IMG/VR virus record: IMGVR_UViG_3300005253_003518 | Span: 1 to 36,229 of that record | DNA length: 36,229 nt | Direction: 5' to 3' (one strand) | Source: a virus | Part shown: positions 31,228 through 36,229 of the stretch, in pieces | Layout of the letters: every line of letters starts with the position of its first letter | How positions within the stretch are numbered: the stretch's first letter is position 1 | The notes under the pieces: generated by a model | What the model saw: the letters and a program-made list of their open reading frames with translations, nothing else | What the model was told of the DNA's origin: nothing | The model's database searches: none | Position numbers and translations under genes: made by a program

Positions 31228-31803
31228 ATGACATCTGACGAATTTCCCCACAGCCTTGCGGGGCGAATAGTTGAGCTTGCGAAAGTGCTTGGGTCGATCA
31301 GCATAATCGTAAGTTTTTGCACTGTCATCTGGGCCTTCACCTATGGTCCGGTCGCATCGTTTCTGGATCAGTGGAGCAGGATGCAAAATAGCATTGCTGA
31401 GCTACAACAAAAAATGGCGGTGGTGCAGGGCGAGGACAGGGTGATCCGAGAGGTGCCTGGCCTGACCTATGTGTCAGAGCCAGTCTATGAGGGCGAGAAT
31501 ATCGTCTTCAACATGGTGGCAGAACGCACCCGTCTTGGACTGAACTGTGTGCTGCAATACTCACAGCCGATATTCACCGACATGCTGAATATACCTACGC
31601 CCGGTTTGCGACGTGAAGCTGCCCGTCAAATCAGAGATGACCCGACGCCTTTGCGGCCCGGATACACGCCACCGCCAAACCTTCGACCAGGTCGGGTCAC
31701 GGTTTATCTCATCCTTGCGTACACATGCGACGGCAAAACCGTGTTCGACCAGACCAGCACCGCAGCCTTTGAGATCATCGAAGGCCCGCGTCCCCTGAAC
31801 TAA
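31228..31803 (+). CDS. Single-span membrane protein, unknown
   Basis: A 191-aa protein. Residues 18-40 form a membrane helix (VLGSISIIVSFCTVIWAFTY), followed by a short coiled coil (MQNSIAELQQKM) and a beta-rich outside domain with two cysteines. The N-terminus is likely inside the cell. It lies between tailspike and lysis genes and is followed by a terminator. No family is recognised. A role in lysis or in superinfection control is possible. Confidence 0.7.
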   Translation: MTSDEFPHSLAGRIVELAKVLGSISIIVSFCTVIWAFTYGPVASFLDQWSRMQNSIAELQQKMAVVQGEDRVIREVPGLTYVSEPVYEGENIVFNMVAERTRLGLNCVLQYSQPIFTDMLNIPTPGLRREAARQIRDDPTPLRPGYTPPPNLRPGRVTVYLILAYTCDGKTVFDQTSTAAFEIIEGPRPLN

Positions 31804-31829
31804 CGCCCCTCAAAACTTAACCCACCATG

Positions 31830-31849
31830 CCCCGCCTGCGGGGTTTTTT
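31830..31849 (+). terminator. Rho-independent terminator
   Basis: Stem CCCCG/CGGGG with loop CCTG, followed by six T bases. It lies after the membrane protein gene and just before the lysozyme gene, so the lysis genes may need read-through or their own promoter. Confidence 0.85.
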
Positions 31850-31864
31850 GCATTGGAGAATGAA

Positions 31865-32722
31865 ATGAAGTTTATCCCTAACGCGAGATCTAAGATGCGA
31901 GCTTACAGCATTTGCACGTTGATCTTGATCGCATTGGTTTTATACGGACCTGAGCAATATCTCGCAATCACTGGCGACGTAATCGACCCTTATCACGTGG
32001 GTTACGTGATGCTGTTCCTGATCGTCTTCGGCATTATTGGCTGGTTCATCGACCAAACCCTGCCAAGTATTCTGCGCACCTTGAAACTGGCGGCGATCAG
32101 CGCTGTTATCACGGCGGCTTTGCTTTGGCTTGTGTCTGCACCGGCCTTTGCGATGGGGGATGTTCCAGCAACAAAAGTTGGCACCTCCTTCCAGTCAGGC
32201 TCAAGCCTTCCAGCATGGGAGGAAACTGCTGTTTATGCGATCCCGCTCACGAAGCAATGGGAGGGGACTGGACCCACCTTCAAATGTTCGCGAAGCGCAC
32301 GAGGCATCTGTGTGCGAGCCTACCTTGATAAAATTCCAGAGCCTGACCTGCCCACGATTTGCTACGGTGAAACAAGCCTCACCGGGACGCGGGTGGCGAT
32401 GGGTGACACGCGCACGATCGAGCAATGTGAGGCAGGGTTGTCCCGAATTATGCGTGACCTGTATTGGACCAAGTATCGCTCAGGCGTCACGATCAAATAT
32501 ATGCCGCCTCAAGTCGATGCGGTATTCACCGATCTGTCTTGGAACGTGGGCCCATTTGCCGTTCTGAAGTCGTCTGCGTTAAAAAGCGCGAACCGCGGTG
32601 ACTTCGCCGATGCTTGCTATCGTCACACCTTTTACAACAAGTCAGGTGGTCTGGTTGTGCGTGGGTTGGCTCTCCGCAGGTCGGCTGGCTATGACGTCTG
32701 CATGTCAGGTGTAGGCGCATGA
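31865..32722 (+). CDS. GH24-type lysozyme fused to three membrane segments
   Basis: A 285-aa endolysin. The C-terminal part fits T4/P22-type lysozyme: Glu133 in QWEG, Asp155 in YLDK and Thr164 in TICYGET would be the catalytic triad, followed by DAVFTDLSWNVG. It should cut the sugar backbone of peptidoglycan. The N-terminal 97 residues hold three hydrophobic helices (about 12-28, 45-62, 75-95), the last ending in AFA, a possible signal peptidase site. An insertion with two cysteines separates Glu133 and Asp155. The ATG at 31865 follows GGAG. Classical phage lysozymes lack this membrane part. Confidence 0.87.
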   Translation: MKFIPNARSKMRAYSICTLILIALVLYGPEQYLAITGDVIDPYHVGYVMLFLIVFGIIGWFIDQTLPSILRTLKLAAISAVITAALLWLVSAPAFAMGDVPATKVGTSFQSGSSLPAWEETAVYAIPLTKQWEGTGPTFKCSRSARGICVRAYLDKIPEPDLPTICYGETSLTGTRVAMGDTRTIEQCEAGLSRIMRDLYWTKYRSGVTIKYMPPQVDAVFTDLSWNVGPFAVLKSSALKSANRGDFADACYRHTFYNKSGGLVVRGLALRRSAGYDVCMSGVGA

Positions 32723-33030
32723 TGGGCCAATTTTCAACAATCGAGATTGCCACAGCGGCCGTGTTCCTGCTCCTGCAAATCGCGGATGTTTGGACCACCA
32801 TGCAAACGCTCAAAACAGGTGCCACAGAGGCCAACCCCGCGATGGCATGGATCATGGCGCGTACCGGCAAGGCTTGGCCCTTTGTGAAGATGGCACTGGC
32901 GCTTGGCGGGGCCTATCTACTGTGGGTCGAGGACTTGCTTTGGGCAATCTGGTTGCTCTGCGCGATCTATACGATCGTCGTTATCAGTAACTGGACCATC
33001 CTAAAGGATCGCTGGAGCCGGGGGTTGTGA
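32719..33030 (+). CDS. Small multi-span membrane protein, holin candidate
   Basis: A 103-aa protein with three likely membrane helices (about 8-24, 52-70, 72-93) and a polar ATEANPAMAW turn like that of DUF5658-type membrane proteins. The C-terminal end is charged (KDRWSRG). It overlaps both the lysozyme (ATGA) and Rz (GTGA) genes. Its position and size are those of a holin, which would open the inner membrane at lysis. This is inference. Confidence 0.68.
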   Translation: MMGQFSTIEIATAAVFLLLQIADVWTTMQTLKTGATEANPAMAWIMARTGKAWPFVKMALALGGAYLLWVEDLLWAIWLLCAIYTIVVISNWTILKDRWSRGL

Positions 33031-33365
33031 ACCAGATGACCCTCTGGGCGCTGTGTGCCGCGCTGCTGGCCTGTCTGGGACTTGCTGGTGCCCTGTGGTG
33101 GCAGTCGGGAACGGTCAGCGACCTGACAGCCGAAAACGGGCGTCTCACGCGAGGTCTTGCGGCTATGCAGTTGCAGGCCGACCAGTCGCGCCTTGCCGCT
33201 AACGTGGCTGCTGCGCGCGCCACGCGCGCCAGTCTGATGACGATCGAGGCAAACGCGACGATCGAGGCTATTCGAAACCTTCAACTTGGGGAGTGCGCCG
33301 ATGCGCCGATTGATCCTGACCTTGCCGTTATTCTTGGCCGCCGGAATGTGCAGCCCGAAAATTGA
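33027..33365 (+). CDS. Rz-type inner-membrane spanin
   Basis: A 112-aa protein starting with GTG. Residues 5-25 form one membrane helix, followed by a long coiled coil (VSDLTAENGRLTRGLAAMQL). The C-terminal part (DAPIDPDLAVIL) resembles the end of other Rz proteins. It would pair with Rz1 to fuse the membranes at the last step of lysis. An outer-membrane partner gene starts inside it in another frame, the classic arrangement. Confidence 0.82.
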   Translation: MNQMTLWALCAALLACLGLAGALWWQSGTVSDLTAENGRLTRGLAAMQLQADQSRLAANVAAARATRASLMTIEANATIEAIRNLQLGECADAPIDPDLAVILGRRNVQPEN

Positions 33366-33537
33366 ATACGTCCCGGTAAAGCCGTCTGTCCCGGCGCAGC
33401 TGCTGGAACCGACCCCTATCTCGACCCGCCAGCCCGCGACCTATCGGGATCTGGCTATCCTAGCGACTGAGCACCTGAACAGCGCGCAACAGGCAAACGC
33501 TGACAAGGCCGCGATCAAGGAAATTTTGGCGGAGTAG
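33301..33537 (+). CDS. Rz1-type outer-membrane spanin
   Basis: A 78-aa protein starting inside the Rz gene in the +1 frame relative to it. It has an Arg-Arg start, a hydrophobic LILTLPLFLAAG stretch and Cys17, then a Pro-rich part (VPVKPSVPAQLLEPTPI) as in Rz1 proteins. The lipobox is unusual: the residue before Cys is Met (AAGMC) instead of Gly/Ala/Ser. It would be lipidated and span from the outer membrane. The 3' end overlaps a minus-strand gene. Confidence 0.78.
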   Translation: MRRLILTLPLFLAAGMCSPKIEYVPVKPSVPAQLLEPTPISTRQPATYRDLAILATEHLNSAQQANADKAAIKEILAE

Positions 33538-33663
33538 GTGCATAATCGTTTCGTAAATGATCGAGTGAAAGCAATAGATAGCCCGCCCGCCGTCATTGTT
33601 AGCTTGATCCAGCGCTTCGGCACCGGCGCGCATGAGCGATACTAAGTTATATTTCATGCCCAT
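33460..33663 (-). CDS. Small unknown protein, last of the accessory operon
   Basis: A 67-aa protein with a strong GGGAGG ribosome site 5 bases before the ATG at 33663. It is helical (YNLVSLMRAGAEALDQANND, then YCFHSIIYETIMHLLRQNFL). Its 3' end overlaps the Rz1 gene by 78 bases in the opposite direction, so the late and accessory transcripts collide here. No family is known. Confidence 0.55.
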   Translation of the reverse strand: MGMKYNLVSLMRAGAEALDQANNDGGRAIYCFHSIIYETIMHLLRQNFLDRGLVSVCLLRAVQVLSR

Positions 33664-33683
33664 TAGTGCCTCCCGTGGGTTTT

Positions 33684-33896
33684 TCAGACAGCTTGCGTCT
33701 GAGTGTTGATGTAAGCCTTTCGGCGCGGGCAGTATGCTACCCAGTCAGGGTTTTCCTCAGCCACGTTGGTCAGATCGTGACCCGCTGATTGGCTGCTGCA
33801 TCCAAACTTCGCAACGATGTGGCTGCGGTTGATGAATCCGTAAATCTGGAGCATTTCGCAGATCCAGTTGCGGCGCTGCTCAACGTACCAATTCAT
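33684..33896 (-). CDS. Small helix-turn-helix protein, paralogue A
   Basis: A 70-aa protein: a helix (WICEMLQIYGFINRSHIVAK) followed by KFGCSSQSAGHDLTNV and a strand pair near NPDWVAYCPRRKAYI. This is the layout of small DeoR-type winged helix domains. It is 46% identical (30 of 65 aligned positions, no gaps) to the protein at 34676-34903. It overlaps the gene before it by ATGA. It should bind DNA; the target is unknown. Confidence 0.72.
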   Translation of the reverse strand: MNWYVEQRRNWICEMLQIYGFINRSHIVAKFGCSSQSAGHDLTNVAEENPDWVAYCPRRKAYINTQTQAV

Positions 33897-34081
33897 GCGT
33901 CTTCACCGTCGGATAGCGAACGCATGTCAGAGGCAACTAGCCTATAAGCTGCGCCGAGGGCGAGGCGCTGTGCTACCATCGGATTAGTGGGACCAAGCGG
34001 ACAACCTATCAGCTTTTCGTCGGCAATTTCGTTCAGGTATTCAGCAAGTTTTCGTTGTTGACCGCGTGTGATTTCTGCCAT
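33893..34081 (-). CDS. Unknown small protein
   Basis: A 62-aa protein with a basic N-terminal helix (TRGQQRKLAEYLNEIADEKL) and an AQRLALGAAYRLVASDM helix. No recognised domain. It is coupled to paralogue A by ATGA and lies four bases after a short membrane-type frame. It is part of the leftward accessory operon. Confidence 0.62.
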   Translation of the reverse strand: MAEITRGQQRKLAEYLNEIADEKLIGCPLGPTNPMVAQRLALGAAYRLVASDMRSLSDGEDA

Positions 34082-34084
34082 GGA

Positions 34085-34177
34085 TCAGACCCCGCTAAAA
34101 TATTTGATTAGTACGGCGAAAAGACCGAAGCCAGAGCCGATAAACGATGCTTGAAGCCATGGTGGCATTTTGGACAT
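34085..34177 (-). CDS. Possible 30-aa membrane peptide
   Basis: An open frame with one strong membrane stretch (WLQASFIGSGFGLFAVLIKY). An AAGGA lies right before its first ATG and 9 bases before a second ATG at 34168, which gives a 27-aa form. It fits exactly between its neighbours in the operon. It may act in the membrane, but short length keeps confidence low. Confidence 0.45.
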   Translation of the reverse strand: MSKMPPWLQASFIGSGFGLFAVLIKYFSGV

Positions 34178-34191
34178 TCCTTCGATTTGGG

Positions 34192-34389
34192 TTATTTGGA
34201 TTTGGGCCAGATCGTGACCGTCATGCCCCGTTCTGTTTCTTCGCGGACGTACTCTGCAATGCTGGCATCATCTTCAAAGGGGGCGTGCTGGGTCGCAAGG
34301 TGGCCATCGGCATCGCGGCTTTCAGCCTGCCAGCCAAGCGCGCGGCTTTCCTCTGGCGTCATAAGGTTTACCGGGCTGGGGTTCTGCAT
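34192..34389 (-). CDS. Unknown small acidic protein
   Basis: A 65-aa protein. The ATG at 34389 follows AAAGGGA; the frame is open to 34422. Segments LMTPEESRALGWQAESRDAD and IAEYVREETERGMTVTIWP are visible, with no known family. It lies in the leftward accessory operon. Confidence 0.6.
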   Translation of the reverse strand: MQNPSPVNLMTPEESRALGWQAESRDADGHLATQHAPFEDDASIAEYVREETERGMTVTIWPKSK

Positions 34390-34432
34390 GGTGGTCCCTT
34401 TCTTGGGTTTTATGGACTGCAACAGGCAGTCC

Positions 34433-34642
34433 TTAACTGTTGTGAAAATCTAGCAACGCATTAAGCGCCTGCTCGCATTCGTCCGCACGTTGGTGCATCA
34501 CGTCTGACATCGGGCCTTTGCTGCCGCGCATTTCAGCAATCGCCGCGCGCGTGCTGTTCTGCGTGTAACCCAGAATGGTTTTATGATGGGTGAGTGCGAT
34601 GTTTTGCAGGCGCATTGTTTCAAGGTCTTCTCGCCAAGTCAT
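34433..34642 (-). CDS. Unknown small helical protein
   Basis: A 69-aa protein, probably two helices (MTWREDLETMRLQNIALTHH and MHQRADECEQALNALLDFHN) that could pair as a coiled coil. AAAGGA lies 8 bases before the ATG. No family is known. It is part of the accessory operon, next to paralogue B. Confidence 0.62.
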   Translation of the reverse strand: MTWREDLETMRLQNIALTHHKTILGYTQNSTRAAIAEMRGSKGPMSDVMHQRADECEQALNALLDFHNS

Positions 34643-34675
34643 GTCATTGATCCTTTCGGGGGTTATTTGGATTTA

Positions 34676-34903
34676 TTAGGTGTTGTCGATCAGCGCCTTC
34701 GGGGCGTCTGTCGCATAGTATATTTTCTTTCGCGCGTCGTACTTCATCGCGTCGGGATTGTTCTCGTGAAATGCCCTGAAGTCATTCGCTGCTTGCGCGG
34801 TCGAAATTCCAAATTTGCGCGCCAGATGAAATCTGTTGATGAATCCGTAGACACGCAACATATCTGCTATCCACTCTTGGCGATGTGATGCAAACCAGTT
34901 CAT
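34676..34903 (-). CDS. Small helix-turn-helix protein, paralogue B
   Basis: A 75-aa protein sharing MNW, YGFINR, KFG and ENNPD-type blocks with the protein at 33684-33896 (30 of 65 residues identical). The segment HLARKFGISTAQAANDFRAF is the likely recognition helix pair. GAGG precedes the ATG. Two diverged copies in one short operon suggest duplication and separate DNA targets. Confidence 0.72.
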   Translation of the reverse strand: MNWFASHRQEWIADMLRVYGFINRFHLARKFGISTAQAANDFRAFHENNPDAMKYDARKKIYYATDAPKALIDNT

Positions 34904-34904
34904 C

Positions 34905-35261
34905 TCAGCAGACCTCGCCAGTGCCGCAATCTAGGCCGCTCTCGTCATGGTAATCGTTTGGCGCAAAGTGATTGCAGTGGACGCAGGTTGGCCAGCCTGC
35001 GTCTGTGTTACGGCCGTATTCGTGATCCTCACAGCAATCCGGGCATACTGTTTCGGCTGGATCGGCAGCAGCTAACTGAGTGTCGGCCCCGCACTTTGCG
35101 CATTTGAAAATTGGCGCGGCCAAGCCCAATGTTTCCTGTTCAGCGTTGCAGGTGCGCATTTCCTTACCGCGCCGGAATGGGTCTGCATGGATTTCTCGCT
35201 CAACAAGTAGGCACTTGGTCTCGCAGCTTATGCAGTCAAATGTGGTCTTGGGGCAAATCAT
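34905..35261 (-). CDS. Cysteine-rich zinc-ribbon protein
   Basis: A 118-aa protein with 14 cysteines. The clearest unit is CAKC (54-57) paired with CPDC (73-76), a zinc ribbon. Others are CISC (10-13) and CVHC (93-96) with nearby His. It should bind two or more metal ions and may act on nucleic acid or protein partners. A strong GGAGG ribosome site precedes the ATG. The upstream gene ends in an ATGA overlap right after a run of 12 C bases on this strand. Confidence 0.7.
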   Translation of the reverse strand: MICPKTTFDCISCETKCLLVEREIHADPFRRGKEMRTCNAEQETLGLAAPIFKCAKCGADTQLAAADPAETVCPDCCEDHEYGRNTDAGWPTCVHCNHFAPNDYHDESGLDCGTGEVC

Positions 35262-35458
35262 GTGGACCTCCGGGGGGGGGGGGTGGATTGCAACATTTCA
35301 AAGTCGATGTGGCGGTCAAGGTCGTCGCCATTGAGGACCACGTTGTCTGGCGTCAATCCCGCAAAAACGCCGCCCTGATGAATGGCATCCAAGTCTCGCG
35401 ACTTGAGCCACCGGTATCGCGCAGCATCGAGTTCTAAGCTTTCCATTTCATCGGCCAT
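35258..35458 (-). CDS. Small conserved phage protein with C-tract near its end
   Basis: A 66-aa protein. The ATG at 35458 is chosen because GAGG lies 6 bases upstream; starts at 35470 and 35503 are also open. The core LDAARYRWLKSRDLDAIHQG and FAGLTPDNVVLNGDDLDRHI are a pattern I know from many phages, without known function. Residues near the end (TPPPR) are encoded by a 12-base C run. It is the first gene of the leftward accessory operon. Confidence 0.68.
   Translation of the reverse strand: MADEMESLELDAARYRWLKSRDLDAIHQGGVFAGLTPDNVVLNGDDLDRHIDFEMLQSTPPPRRST
35272..35283 (+). repeat. Homopolymer of 12 G
   Basis: Twelve G bases on the plus strand (C on the coding strand), directly before the ribosome site of the zinc-ribbon gene. 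Homopolymers of this length slip easily during replication. One extra base would fuse the two minus-strand genes in frame; one base less would give a 12-codon out-of-frame end. It may also be a sequencing artefact. Confidence 0.8.
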
Positions 35459-35475
35459 TTCTTGCCTCATACAAA

Positions 35476-35551
35476 TTCCATAAATCGTTCCATAAAATAC
35501 CATACGATTTAATCTCTGTCTATTGATTTATTCCATATTACGTTCCATAAA
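35476..35551 (+). repeat. TTCCATAAA repeat cluster before the serine recombinase
   Basis: TTCCATAAA occurs at 35476, 35488 and 35543, with variants TTCCATATT at 35531 and TACCATACG at 35498. Two pairs have a 12-bp period. The area is AT-rich and divergent between the accessory operon and the recombinase gene. It could be binding or crossover sites of the recombinase, or an operator and promoter region. Confidence 0.6.
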
Positions 35552-35584
35552 GTCACAAGCTTGAATGGACGGGGTGTAGAGTAA

Positions 35585-36229
35585 GTGGCCGATAAATCCA
35601 AAAACGAACCCCGAAAGATCGGCTACGCTCGGGTTTCAACGGCAGACCAAAACCTTGCAATGCAGGTTGATGCTTTAAAGCGTTACGGAGTGCAGGAAGA
35701 ATACATTTTCACTGACAAGATGAGCGGCAAGAGCCAAAGCCGCCCAGGCTTAACCAAGGCGCTCAAAACCGCGCAGCACTCTGATAGCGAGTTCGTCGTT
35801 TGGAAACTTGACCGGCTGGGGCGCAGTCTTCTGGGCATCCTTGATACGGTGCAGCTGTTCTCTGATCGAGGTGTGCGGCTGGTCAGTTTGACCGAGGGCT
35901 TGGACCTTGGAACCCCTATGGGGCGGATGATCCTGCACATTATGGCATCGCTGGCGGAATATGAGCGTGAATTGATCCGGGAACGCACTATGGCAGGATT
36001 GCGCCAAGCGAAAGAGGATGGCCGCGCCCATGGTCGGCCTGCATCTATGACAGATGAGCGGTGCCAGAAGGCTGCGGACATGCTGACCGATGGTGCCCAT
36101 GTCGTGAAAGAAATACTGCCTGCGCTGCAAAAGCTGGCTGGCCCACCGATTAAGCGGGCTGCGCTTTACAAGTGGGTGCAGGATCACAAGGCGGCAACGC
36201 CACCAGAGGAAAGCACCGATGATCGGTAA
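35585..36229 (+). CDS. Serine recombinase, resolvase/invertase type
   Basis: A 214-aa protein starting with GTG. The catalytic domain opens with IGYARVSTADQNLAMQ, where Ser18 is the nucleophile and Arg16 supports it, and goes on with FVVWKLDRLGRSL and GRMILHIMASLAEYEREL. A long helix (ERTMAGLRQAKEDG) leads to a C-terminal DNA-binding part (about 150-205) that differs from the usual helix-turn-helix. Such enzymes resolve or invert DNA between short sites. It lies at the end opposite to the tyrosine integrase, next to a repeat cluster. It could belong to the phage or to the host side; the boundary cannot be set. Confidence 0.9.
   Translation: MADKSKNEPRKIGYARVSTADQNLAMQVDALKRYGVQEEYIFTDKMSGKSQSRPGLTKALKTAQHSDSEFVVWKLDRLGRSLLGILDTVQLFSDRGVRLVSLTEGLDLGTPMGRMILHIMASLAEYERELIRERTMAGLRQAKEDGRAHGRPASMTDERCQKAADMLTDGAHVVKEILPALQKLAGPPIKRAALYKWVQDHKAATPPEESTDDR

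Noticed and set aside
34147-34464. 105-codon plus-strand frame in the accessory region
   Set aside because: Several minus-strand frames with ribosome sites and ATGA overlaps cover the same bases; the plus frame has no ribosome site and an irregular composition.

Overview
The window holds a nearly complete temperate siphophage genome (prophage or phage contig) of the HK97/lambda-like type. Its host is most likely an alphaproteobacterium of the Rhodobacterales (roseobacter) group. The host call is inference from protein style: a tail module resembling the Rhodobacter gene transfer agent, small replication-region proteins of a kind I associate with Rhodobacteraceae phages, and many GTG starts. 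No rRNA, tRNA, CRISPR array or insertion sequence was found, and no stretch longer than about 300 bases lacks a gene.

Layout. (1) 1-6252, minus strand: a tightly overlapped leftward operon. In transcription order it holds small unknown genes, a ParB-like protein, a DUF5131 (Gp37/Gp68) protein, an ASCH-like protein, excisionase and tyrosine integrase. (2) 6250-7442: the immunity region. A Cro/CI-type repressor and a YbjQ-family gene, both on the minus strand, sit between two divergent promoters. Each promoter carries a pair of the same 18-bp operator. (3) 7442-12437, plus strand: the early rightward operon, with a small Cro-position gene, helix-turn-helix proteins, a DNA methyltransferase, a DUF1376-like replication protein, a repeat cluster that may be the replication origin, and conserved unknowns. 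(4) 12520-21104: HNH endonuclease, small and large terminase, portal, S49 protease, HK97-fold capsid, connector, head closure, gp10-like protein and tail terminator. (5) 21101-21559, minus strand: a lipoprotein gene inserted antisense inside the late operon. (6) 21646-31162: tail tube, two-frame tail chaperone, tape measure, tail-tip proteins and a beta-helix tailspike. (7) 31228-33537: lysis genes, with a multi-membrane-segment lysozyme, a small membrane protein and overlapping Rz/Rz1 spanins. (8) 33460-35458, minus strand: an accessory operon of small proteins, including two paralogous helix-turn-helix proteins and a cysteine-rich protein. (9) 35585-36229: a serine recombinase next to a cluster of TTCCATAAA repeats.

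How it works together (inference). The repressor binds the four operators and shuts off both early promoters, holding lysogeny while the repressor/YbjQ transcript continues. When it is lost, the left promoter drives excision and the right promoter drives replication genes, followed by the late operon.

The most interesting signals are these: an 11-bp inverted repeat that would hide the ribosome-binding site of the first leftward gene only on read-through RNA; a promoter geometry predicting a leaderless message; an A9 slippery site with a matching -1 frame in the tail chaperone; an antisense lipoprotein gene; a lysozyme fused to three membrane segments; and a 12-G tract where a single-base gain or a -1 slip would fuse two genes in frame.
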